NCBI GenBank assembly: GCA_031268685.1
Contig: JAIRWW010000226.1
Span: 1-7,575, forward strand
Direction: 5' to 3'
DNA length: 7,575 nt
Source of the DNA: Azoarcus sp.
GTDB taxonomy: Bacteria > Pseudomonadota > Gammaproteobacteria > Burkholderiales > Rhodocyclaceae
A program made the position numbers and the translations under genes. This document shows, in pieces, positions 1-5,035 of the stretch (position 1 is the first letter of the stretch; every line of letters begins with the position of its first letter). The notes under the pieces were generated by a model. That model searched no databases and was not told the DNA's origin. It was given only the letters and a program-made list of their open reading frames with translations.

Positions 1-174
1 GCGGCTGCCTTGCTGCCAGGCGGTATTACTCTCGCCGACGGTCTGCGCGCGGCGCTGGCGCTGCATCTTTTTGTGATCGCCTGTGCTTTGACGGCAGGCG
101 CCGCCGCCGCGCTGCTGCCCGGTATCCCTTCAACGGCGGAACCGCCAAAATCCGCGAAAGGCCAGAATTCATGA
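1..174 (+). CDS. C-terminal end of an integral membrane protein (partial; possibly an MFS-type transporter)
   Basis: Frame 1 is open from the left edge to the TGA at 172-174, giving 57 residues of a protein whose start lies outside the window. Residues about 17-43 form one clear hydrophobic segment (LALHLFVIACALTAGAAAAL) followed by a short polar tail rich in Pro and Lys. This looks like the last transmembrane helix and cytoplasmic tail of a multi-pass protein. The helix style would suit an MFS or similar transporter, but too little is visible to name the family. The stop overlaps the ATG of the following glycosyltransferase (ATGA at 171-174), so the gene is translationally coupled to it and probably is the upstream member of the same envelope-modification operon. 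Coding status is fairly safe because of the junction and codon pattern; identity is not. Confidence 0.6.
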   Translation, partial: AAALLPGGITLADGLRAALALHLFVIACALTAGAAAALLPGIPSTAEPPKSAKGQNS

Positions 175-1241
175 GCGCATCTCCCCTTCCCCCCGCCACG
201 GCGGAAATCCCCGCCGGCTTGCCGCGGCACAGTTTGTCGGTGGTGGTGCCGATGTATAACGAAGCCGAGAACGTCGCGCCGCTTCTCGAACGTATCCATC
301 TCGCGCTGGGCGCTTATCCGTGGCCATGGGAGGTCATTCTGGTCGACGACGGCAGCAGCGACGCGACCGCCGCGGAGGCGCTGCGATGCGCGCGCCTCTA
401 CGGCCCGCATGTGCGAGTGGTGCGGCTCGTGCGCAATTTCCGGCAAACCGCGGCAATGCAGGCGGGAATCGATGCGGCGCGCGGCAGCGTCATCGCAACC
501 CTGGACGGCGATCTGCAAAACGACCCGATCGACATTCCGCGCATGGCCGGACGGCTACTCGCCGAGGATCTCGATCTGGTCGCGGGCTGGCGCAAAGACC
601 GTCAGGACGGTTTGCTGCTGCGCAAGATTCCGTCCCGGATCGCCAACCGCCTGATCGCCCGCATGACCGGCGTGCACCTGCGCGACTATGGTTGCAGCTT
701 GAAGGTGTTTCGCGCCAATGCGATAAAATGTGTGCGCTTGTACGGTGAAATGCATCGCTTCATTCCCGCCTGGCTGGCGACGGTGACAACGCCGCGCCGC
801 ATCGCGCAGGAGGTAGTAACGCATCACGCCCGGGTGTTCGGGCAATCCAAATACGGTATTTCGCGCGCTTTCCGCGTACTGCTCGATTTGATTTTCGTCT
901 ATTTTTTCATGCGCTTCCGTACCCGGCCTGGGCATTTTTTCGGCGGCATCGGCATCGCGCTCGGCGCAACAGGCAGCCTTATCCTCTCTTATCTCGCCGT
1001 AGTCAAATTCTGCTTCGGCGAGAACATCGGTACCCGGCCACTGCTTTTCGGCGGTTTTTTCCTCATCATCGCCGGGGTGCAAATGGTGACATCCGGGGTG
1101 TTGGCGGAACTGCTGGCGCGGATTTATTACGAATCCGGCAATACGCAGTCCTATCTGGCGCGAGACGCGACGACGCCCGCCGAAGGTGAATGCTGGCATC
1201 TTCCCGAAGCGGGTCCCGAAGTGCCGGTGGAGAAGTCATGA
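171..1241 (+). CDS. Family 2 polyprenyl-phosphate glycosyltransferase (DPM1/ArnC/GtrB-like)
   Basis: A 356-residue, membrane-anchored GT-A enzyme that should transfer a sugar from a nucleotide donor to undecaprenyl phosphate at the cytoplasmic face. Visible motifs are VPMYNE (about 26-31), the nucleotide-binding LVDDGSSD (57-64), the metal-binding LDGDLQNDP (111-119) and the GQSKYG segment (224-229) typical of dolichol-phosphate-mannose-synthase-like enzymes. An amphipathic stretch near 235-249 precedes two hydrophobic helices at about 256-280 and 290-315, the usual C-terminal arrangement of ArnC and GtrB. Length fits the family. The ATG at 171 overlaps the upstream stop, and GAAAGG at 156-161 can serve as ribosome binding site. 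The next gene is an ArnT-like transferase, the natural consumer of a polyprenyl-phosphate sugar. The family is sure; the sugar (aminoarabinose, glucose, mannose, galactosamine or other) cannot be read from the sequence, and the formyl-aminoarabinose pathway genes are not in the window. Confidence 0.93.
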   Translation: MSASPLPPATAEIPAGLPRHSLSVVVPMYNEAENVAPLLERIHLALGAYPWPWEVILVDDGSSDATAAEALRCARLYGPHVRVVRLVRNFRQTAAMQAGIDAARGSVIATLDGDLQNDPIDIPRMAGRLLAEDLDLVAGWRKDRQDGLLLRKIPSRIANRLIARMTGVHLRDYGCSLKVFRANAIKCVRLYGEMHRFIPAWLATVTTPRRIAQEVVTHHARVFGQSKYGISRAFRVLLDLIFVYFFMRFRTRPGHFFGGIGIALGATGSLILSYLAVVKFCFGENIGTRPLLFGGFFLIIAGVQMVTSGVLAELLARIYYESGNTQSYLARDATTPAEGECWHLPEAGPEVPVEKS

Positions 1242-2890
1242 TGGCCGACGCCGACGGGACGCCGGGCAGACAGCTGGACGCACGCATCCTCCTTGTCTTC
1301 GCCCTGCCACTGGCCGCTTTTTTGCTGCGCTTGGGCGGCGCACCGCTTTTCGATGTCGATGAGGGCGCGTTTTCCGAGGCAACGCGCGAAATGTTCGAGC
1401 GTGGCGACTTTTCTTCCACTTATCTCAACGGCGCGCACCGTTTCGACAAGCCTATCCTCATTTATTGGCTGCAAGCGGCCAGCTACTGGTGCTTCAGCGG
1501 CGCGCTCGACGTCGAATGGATATTCCGCCTGCCCTCCGCGCTGGCCGCGATGGCGTGGTGCTACGCGGCCTGGCATTTCGCGCGCCACCGCTTCGGCCCG
1601 GAAACGGCACTGGCGGCGCTGGCGGTGATAGCGACCGCGCTCGGGCCTTTCATAATCGGACGCGCCGCGACCGCCGATGCCCTGCTGAATCTGTTTCTTG
1701 CGCTGGCTTTGTTCGACGCATGGCGATATTTTGAATCCAGGGGCCGCGCCCCATTGCTGCGTTGCTATGTCTGGATCGGGCTGGGCGCGCTCACCAAGGG
1801 GCCAATCGCGCTCATCGTGCCAGGGGCTGTGACTTTTCTGTATTGCATCTCCCGCAAGGAGTGGCGCCTCTGGCTGCATGCGCTCGGCGATGTTCGCGGC
1901 TGGCTGATCTTCGCCGCTCTGACAGTGCCTTGGTATGGCACGGCGCTCGCCATCCACGGTCAAAGCTTCATCGACGGTTTTATTCTCAAGCACAACGTCG
2001 AGCGTTTCACCGGCACGCTCGAAGGCCATGCCGGCAGCCTGTTTTATTACATTATCTTCGTGCCGCTTCTGCTGCTGCCCTGGACGGGGCCGTTCATCGC
2101 CAGCCTGCGCCAGATTAAAGCCGATTTCACCGCCAGCGGCCTGCGGCGCTATCTGTGGATCTGGGCGGGATTCGTCATCGTCTTCTTTTCGCTTTCCGGC
2201 ACAAAATTGCCGCATTACGCTCTCTACGGCACGACACCGCTTTTCCTGCTGATCGCCGCGCACCGCGACGAATTGCGCCGCCCCCTCGCGCATCTGGCGG
2301 CCTCCGGCATATTCCTTGCGCTTCTCGTCTGCCTGCCGGTGATTTGCACCATCCTTACCACCAGCGACATAGGCAATGCCATCCTTGTCGCCACCGGCAT
2401 GGACAATGCCTATTACCGCGATCAATTAGCCGAAGCGGGCTTTCGGGCTGGCGCGGCATATTACGTCATTTGCGGCGCGGCCCTCTTTCTGTGGCTGGCG
2501 ACGGCTTTCGCGCGGCGCGGCGCTTTGTGGAACCGCCTGCTCACCGTTGCCATCCTGCAAACACTGGTGCTCGCGCTTGTTTTCGCACCATGGCTAGGCG
2601 CAGTGCTGCAAGGGCCGGTCAAAGAAGCTGCGATCTTCGTGCGCGAACGCCCCGAACCCGTCGTTGCCTGGAAGCTTACCTTGCCGAGCATCAGCGTCTA
2701 CCGCGATGCCGTCACTCCGTCACGCCCGCCAGAAGCGGGAGAAGTGGCGATCACCCACATCGGCCAAGCGCTGGAACCAGGCTTCGAGACCTTGTTCCGC
2801 CGCGGTAGCATCACGGTCGTGCGCAAACCTGCCGCCATCGCCGACCCGGATTCGCGCGGCGGCAGCATGACAGGCGAAACTGCGCCATGA
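1238..2890 (+). CDS. ArnT/PMT-family membrane glycosyltransferase (GT83/GT39-like)
   Basis: About 550 residues, with many hydrophobic helices and a short soluble C-terminal part. It should transfer a sugar from a polyprenyl-phosphate donor to a lipid or protein acceptor on the periplasmic side of the inner membrane. Family marks, numbered from the ATG at 1238, are DVDEGAF at 39-45 (first periplasmic loop, where ArnT and PMT enzymes carry the catalytic acidic residue), FDKP at 69-72, RLPS at 97-100, ATADALL at 144-150, LTKGP at 185-189, PWY at 231-233, KHNVERF at 251-257, HAGSLFYY at 264-271 and SGTKLPHY at 320-327. The frame is open back to an ATG at 1190, but I chose 1238 because it forms an ATGA overlap with the upstream stop and has GGTGGAG at 1226-1232; ATG 1241 is nearly as good. 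Acceptor is inferred to be lipid A from the LpxE-like neighbour, but another glycolipid or a protein is possible, so I do not use the symbol arnT. Confidence 0.92.
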   Translation: MMADADGTPGRQLDARILLVFALPLAAFLLRLGGAPLFDVDEGAFSEATREMFERGDFSSTYLNGAHRFDKPILIYWLQAASYWCFSGALDVEWIFRLPSALAAMAWCYAAWHFARHRFGPETALAALAVIATALGPFIIGRAATADALLNLFLALALFDAWRYFESRGRAPLLRCYVWIGLGALTKGPIALIVPGAVTFLYCISRKEWRLWLHALGDVRGWLIFAALTVPWYGTALAIHGQSFIDGFILKHNVERFTGTLEGHAGSLFYYIIFVPLLLLPWTGPFIASLRQIKADFTASGLRRYLWIWAGFVIVFFSLSGTKLPHYALYGTTPLFLLIAAHRDELRRPLAHLAASGIFLALLVCLPVICTILTTSDIGNAILVATGMDNAYYRDQLAEAGFRAGAAYYVICGAALFLWLATAFARRGALWNRLLTVAILQTLVLALVFAPWLGAVLQGPVKEAAIFVRERPEPVVAWKLTLPSISVYRDAVTPSRPPEAGEVAITHIGQALEPGFETLFRRGSITVVRKPAAIADPDSRGGSMTGETAP

Positions 2891-3663
2891 ATGCACAAGC
2901 TGCGCCGCCCGCGCCGGGCTGCGGCGCTCCCCCGCCCGTCGCGCCGCGCCAGCGCCGCATCGAACCGCTAACGCTGGCGGTACTGCTCTCCATGCTGGCA
3001 GCGGCGGCGCTGTTTACCTTGTGGCCGGGTCTCGATCTGGCAGTCAGCGCATTCTTCTACCGGCCTGAAATGCGCGACTTCGTGGGCAACCATAGCGCAT
3101 TGGCCATAGCAATTTATCGCTTCATTCCCCTGCTGGCGCGGGCCACCATAGCGATCATCGTCATCGCCTTCGCCATCGGTTTTTTCATTCGCGGCCCGCG
3201 CGGGCGCACTTGGCGGATACGCGCTGGGTTCCTTGCCGCCTCGCTCGCCCTTGGGCCGGGTCTCGTCATCGACGTCGCGCTAAAAGACAGCTTCGACCGC
3301 GCCCGCCCGTACAAGATCACCGAATTCGCAGGCAATGCCCGTTACACGCCAGCATTCGTTCCCTCCGATCAATGCCAGGAAAACTGCTCTTTCGTAAGCG
3401 GGCACGCCTCGGCGGGGTTTTTCTTTGCCAGTTTCGGCTTTCTGGGCGGCGCAAGGGCGCGGTGGCGCTGGACGTCAATCGGCCTTGCGCTCGGCTGTAT
3501 CGCCGGGCTGGGGCGGATCAGCCAGGGCGGACATTTTCTGAGCGATGTTGTGTTCGCGTTTTATTTCACCTGGTTCAGCATCTGGCTGGTGTGGCTGATT
3601 TTCCACAGGTTTGGATGGCTGACGGCGTCGCCGGAGCGGCATTCGCCGGGTGATGCGGCATAG
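2887..3663 (+). CDS. PAP2-family membrane phosphatase, LpxE-like
   Basis: A 258-residue multi-pass membrane protein carrying all three parts of the PAP2 phosphatase signature: KDSFDRARP (133-141, Lys133, Arg140), FVSGHAS (169-175, the general acid His173) and GRISQGGHFLSD (209-220, Arg210, nucleophile His216, Asp220). Hydrophobic helices lie near 28-46, 72-101, 112-131, 174-187, 195-208 and 219-241. PAP2 enzymes remove phosphate from membrane lipids outside the cytoplasm. The insert between motifs 1 and 2 contains two Cys (163 and 167), and the segment after the first helix (FFYRPEMRDF) recalls LpxE-type lipid A phosphatases. Alternatives are undecaprenyl-pyrophosphate phosphatase or phosphatidylglycerophosphatase. 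The ATG at 2887 overlaps the stop of the ArnT-like gene (ATGA), making this the last coupled gene of the operon. There is a second in-frame ATG at 2896-2898 only as an internal base pattern in another frame, so 2887 is preferred. Family sure, substrate inferred from context. Confidence 0.92.
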   Translation: MNAQAAPPAPGCGAPPPVAPRQRRIEPLTLAVLLSMLAAAALFTLWPGLDLAVSAFFYRPEMRDFVGNHSALAIAIYRFIPLLARATIAIIVIAFAIGFFIRGPRGRTWRIRAGFLAASLALGPGLVIDVALKDSFDRARPYKITEFAGNARYTPAFVPSDQCQENCSFVSGHASAGFFFASFGFLGGARARWRWTSIGLALGCIAGLGRISQGGHFLSDVVFAFYFTWFSIWLVWLIFHRFGWLTASPERHSPGDAA

Positions 3664-3723
3664 CCGCCAGCGCATTTCCAGTTGCTTCTACGATAAACGG
3701 CCCCGGAGGAAACCCGCGGCAAA

Positions 3724-4164
3724 TCAGCTACGCACCGAAATACGATATTTGCGTACCAGCTTGCTGTCCATCTGCCCCGGAAACTGAAAATCGACATAAG
3801 CCGCATCGTCTTCTTTCAGATCGATATCGGTTTGCGCACGGCCGATTTCGTTATCGTCCTTATCCAGTGCGCGCGCGCTCAAAACGCCTTTGAACGGTTT
3901 TTCCGAAACAATGTACACCGTCGACTGGTTATCGACCGTGCCACGGTCTTTACCCAAAGTAGCCGTCAAACCTTTATCCACGAGCGTCGAATCGGCTTCC
4001 ACTACCACTAGCATTTTTTCATCCACGCCCTGCCCCAAGCCGGAAGCAAAATCGACCACTGCCCCGCTGATAGAGCTCCCAGTCTTCTTCGATACGGAAT
4101 CATCTCCGCAGCCCGCCAGAGCCGACAAGGCGGCTACACCGATAAAAAATTTCCAGTACTGCAT
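3724..4164 (-). CDS. Small lipoprotein of unknown function
   Basis: A 146-residue protein with a type II signal peptide: MQYWKFF, a hydrophobic run, then the lipobox LAGC at residues 16-19, so Cys19 should be lipidated. The residue after Cys is Gly, not Asp, which favours sorting to the outer membrane. The mature part is hydrophilic, with a Gly-rich segment (SGLGQGVDEK, about 41-50) and an Asp/Lys-rich C-terminal half that looks like a small beta-rich domain (VYIVSEKPFKGVLSARALDK). I do not recognise a named family. The ATG is well supported by AAGGAG at 4171-4176 with a 6-base spacer. It converges on the PAP2 gene with a 60-base gap (3664-3723) in which I see no good terminator. A candidate promoter lies about 200 bases upstream (4373-4401). 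Its lower GC-skewed codon use resembles the surrounding intergenic DNA more than the dense cassette. Confidence 0.87.
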   Translation of the reverse strand: MQYWKFFIGVAALSALAGCGDDSVSKKTGSSISGAVVDFASGLGQGVDEKMLVVVEADSTLVDKGLTATLGKDRGTVDNQSTVYIVSEKPFKGVLSARALDKDDNEIGRAQTDIDLKEDDAAYVDFQFPGQMDSKLVRKYRISVRS

Positions 4165-4170
4165 AAAACA

Positions 4171-4176
4171 CTCCTT
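4171..4176 (-). promoter_or_regulatory. Ribosome binding site of the lipoprotein gene
   Basis: On the - strand AAGGAG stands 6 bases before the ATG at 4164. It is the clearest Shine-Dalgarno site in the window and fixes the lipoprotein start. Confidence 0.8.
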
Positions 4177-4325
4177 GTGTCAAGTTTTGCCTCGAATTGA
4201 AACTCTTATCACTATCGATGTCTGCCCAAGGGCTTTTTCACGGCCGGTGCAGACCTCAATATTTTCGCCGTCGGACAGGGATACGATGACAATTGCCATA
4301 ATTGATGATATGGCGCGCCAGCATG

Positions 4326-4368
4326 CGCAAAATCAGCCGACCCAGTATTGCCATAGGCTGATTTTTCG
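4326..4368. repeat. Inverted repeat at the predicted 5' end of the lipoprotein transcript
   Basis: AAAATCAGCC at 4329-4338 and GGCTGATTTT at 4356-4365 are perfect 10-base inverted copies around a 17-base spacer; two further pairs (4326-4327 with 4367-4368) extend the stem past one mismatch. Read on either strand it has an A-run/T-run around a GC core, as in bidirectional terminators, but the long loop and lack of an upstream gene on the + strand make that unsure. The start predicted from the promoter at 4373-4401 falls at about 4366, so the repeat would form a hairpin at the extreme 5' end of the mRNA, or act as an operator over the start site. Confidence 0.6.
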
Positions 4369-4372
4369 ACGC

Positions 4373-4401
4373 ATTCTACTGCGGAACTGGCTTTTTGTCA
4401 C
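4373..4401 (-). promoter_or_regulatory. Sigma-70-type promoter, probably for the lipoprotein gene
   Basis: On the - strand GTGACA (4401-4396) and TAGAAT (4378-4373) are separated by exactly 17 bases; each differs from TTGACA and TATAAT at one position. The predicted start is near 4366, giving the lipoprotein mRNA a leader of about 200 nt. This is a sequence match only. Confidence 0.5.
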
Positions 4402-4570
4402 AACGCATGCAGGCCAAAGCTGCAAGCCGATCAGTCTGATATTCCAATAGATGGGTATAGAAAACAGCATCGGCCAAGAAGCAGATGAAAACGAATCCGT
4501 ACCGATAAAAGACATGAAGGGCAAGACCAAGCCTAACCTGACCTTATCAACAACCCACATGCAACCGGGA
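4381..4570. other. Intergenic stretch with no supported gene
   Basis: Between the lipoprotein promoter and the predicted sRNA terminator I see no convincing coding signal. A 92-codon open frame on the - strand (4333-4611) covers it, but it runs through the terminator hairpin and the promoter and has no plausible ribosome binding site. The stretch is visibly less GC-rich than the genes around it. Together with the features at 4571-4998 it makes up the 870-base gap between the lipoprotein and msbA. Confidence 0.5.
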
Positions 4571-4620
4571 GGAAAAAGAAAGGCACCCCGTAGGCACCGG
4601 AACCGGCACACTACGGGGTG
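4571..4620 (-). terminator. Rho-independent terminator (- strand)
   Basis: On the - strand CACCCCGTAG (4593-4584 and 4620-4611 as the paired arms) forms a perfect 10-bp GC-rich stem around a 17-base loop, followed directly by CCTTTCTTTTTCC. The loop contains CCGGTTCCGG, which can pair further. There is no T-run on the other side, so it works only for - strand transcripts. It ends the predicted sRNA and may also catch transcripts running on from msbA. Confidence 0.8.
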
Positions 4621-4691
4621 AAAGGGGGATCTTCACCACTGGCGGGGGGAAAGAAACATATCGACACATCCCAAGTACCCGCCACAGCGTC
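4571..4691 (-). ncRNA. Predicted sigma-54-dependent small RNA of about 120 nt
   Basis: The interval lies between a near-consensus sigma-54 promoter (C of the -12 GC at 4704, so start near 4692-4690) and a strong intrinsic terminator. The RNA would have a first stem TGGCGGG/CCCGCCA (4684-4678 with 4646-4640) with a 31-base loop, a C- and U-rich linker (about 4634-4621), and the terminator hairpin. No open frame with a ribosome binding site fits inside. Known sigma-54-driven sRNAs include Qrr in Vibrio, CrcZ and NrsZ in Pseudomonas and GlmY/GlmZ in enterobacteria; I see no primary-sequence likeness to these. It may belong to a described betaproteobacterial RNA family that I cannot check here. 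Existence rests on promoter plus terminator plus fold, all independent of each other; function is unknown. Confidence 0.62.
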
Positions 4692-4702
4692 GGGTTTGTT
4701 AA

Positions 4703-4718
4703 AGCAATATCTGTGCCA
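4703..4718 (-). promoter_or_regulatory. Sigma-54 (RpoN) -24/-12 promoter
   Basis: The - strand reads TGGCACAGATATTGCT. Against the sigma-54 consensus TGGCACG-N4-TTGCW only the seventh base differs; GG at -24 and GC at -12 have the required spacing, and the bases after it (TTTA) also fit. The predicted start is about 12 bases beyond 4704. The only downstream object is the sRNA/terminator interval. A 10-bp palindrome (ATACATGTAT, 4718-4727) abuts the -24 element. Confidence 0.75.
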
Positions 4719-4726
4719 TACATGTA

Positions 4727-4954
4727 TCACATTGAAAATAATGGAAGAAAATTAACCAGAGAAACAAGGGTGTTAAATATTCCGTCAATCAGGCGGCCCG
4801 GCTCGCCCAGAAATTTGCCCACATACCATTGCCAGGCAAGAAAACGCCCATGGCTGCCATGAAAACGGGCATCGCGCAGGAAGCCGACACTTGCCGCGCG
4901 GCGTTTCCGCGCCTGGACCATCGCATGCATTTTCAGAAGGTGTGAAAGAAGCAT
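4727..4954 (-). CDS. Doubtful 75-residue hypothetical protein
   Basis: An open frame of 75 codons from ATG 4954 to TGA 4727-4729, just before the sigma-54 promoter. The product is basic at the front (ARKRRA), aromatic in the middle (HGRFLAWQWYVGKFLGEPG) and hydrophobic at the end (IFNTLVSLVNFLPLFSM). It is not recognised. There is no Shine-Dalgarno site before 4954; ATG 4930 or 4921 are no better. The frame is the same as that of msbA and stays open from the msbA stop onward. Amino acid choice looks more protein-like than an average random frame, so it could be a small membrane-associated protein, the tail of a decayed gene, or chance. Two palindromes that may be activator sites lie inside it, which counts somewhat against coding. 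Confidence 0.3.
   Translation of the reverse strand: MLLSHLLKMHAMVQARKRRAASVGFLRDARFHGSHGRFLAWQWYVGKFLGEPGRLIDGIFNTLVSLVNFLPLFSM
4829..4861. promoter_or_regulatory. Pair of palindromes, candidate activator binding sites for the sigma-54 promoter
   Basis: TTGCCAGGCAA (4829-4839) and CATGGCTGCCATG (4849-4861) are both perfect odd palindromes. Their centres, 4834 and 4855, are 21 bp apart, about two helical turns, and lie roughly 143 and 164 bp upstream of the predicted start, a normal distance for enhancer-binding proteins. AT-rich DNA (about 4727-4785) separates them from the promoter and could bend. The two half-sites are not the same sequence, and neither matches the NtrC site as I know it. 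Confidence 0.3.
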
Positions 4955-4958
4955 CCTG

Positions 4959-4998
4959 GCGGCGGTAAGGCGCAGGGCAAACCCGCCCGCGCCGCCGC
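4959..4998 (-). repeat. GC-rich hairpin in the msbA 3' region
   Basis: The outer arms GCGGCG (4959-4964) and CGCCGC (4993-4998) enclose an inner stem of GCGC plus GGGC (4970-4973, 4975-4978) pairing with GCCC and GCGC (4985-4992), about 14 bp in all with a 5-base and a 1-base bulge. It lies about 40 bases after the msbA stop. On the - strand only a poor pyrimidine tract (CTTCTTTC) follows, so it may be a weak or Rho-assisted terminator or an mRNA 3'-end stabiliser. Confidence 0.45.
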
Positions 4999-5035
4999 GA
5001 TCTTCAGTAAAGACGCGACCCGAACCCCGTCTGCC

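Noticed and set aside
1190..1192. Upstream ATG as start of the ArnT-like gene
   Set aside because: It would add 16 polar residues overlapping the GT2 gene, without a ribosome binding site; ATG 1238 forms the same ATGA junction as the other operon genes and has GGTGGAG before it.
1151..2425. 424-codon open frame on the - strand opposite the ArnT-like gene
   Set aside because: Long antisense frames are common opposite GC-rich genes; its translation is rich in Arg, Gln, Glu and Gly without motifs, while the + strand has full ArnT-family motifs.
3655..3667. GCGGC-ATA-GCCGC hairpin at the stop of the PAP2 gene as a terminator
   Set aside because: Only 5 bp with a 3-base loop, overlapping the stop codon and with no T-run; not enough to call.
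4178..4183. TTGACA on the - strand just before the lipoprotein gene as a -35 box
   Set aside because: It overlaps the ribosome binding site region; a -10 box at proper spacing would lie inside the coding sequence.
4333..4611. 92-codon open frame on the - strand
   Set aside because: It runs through the terminator hairpin, the lipoprotein promoter and part of the inverted repeat, has no ribosome binding site, and its translation looks like random intergenic DNA.
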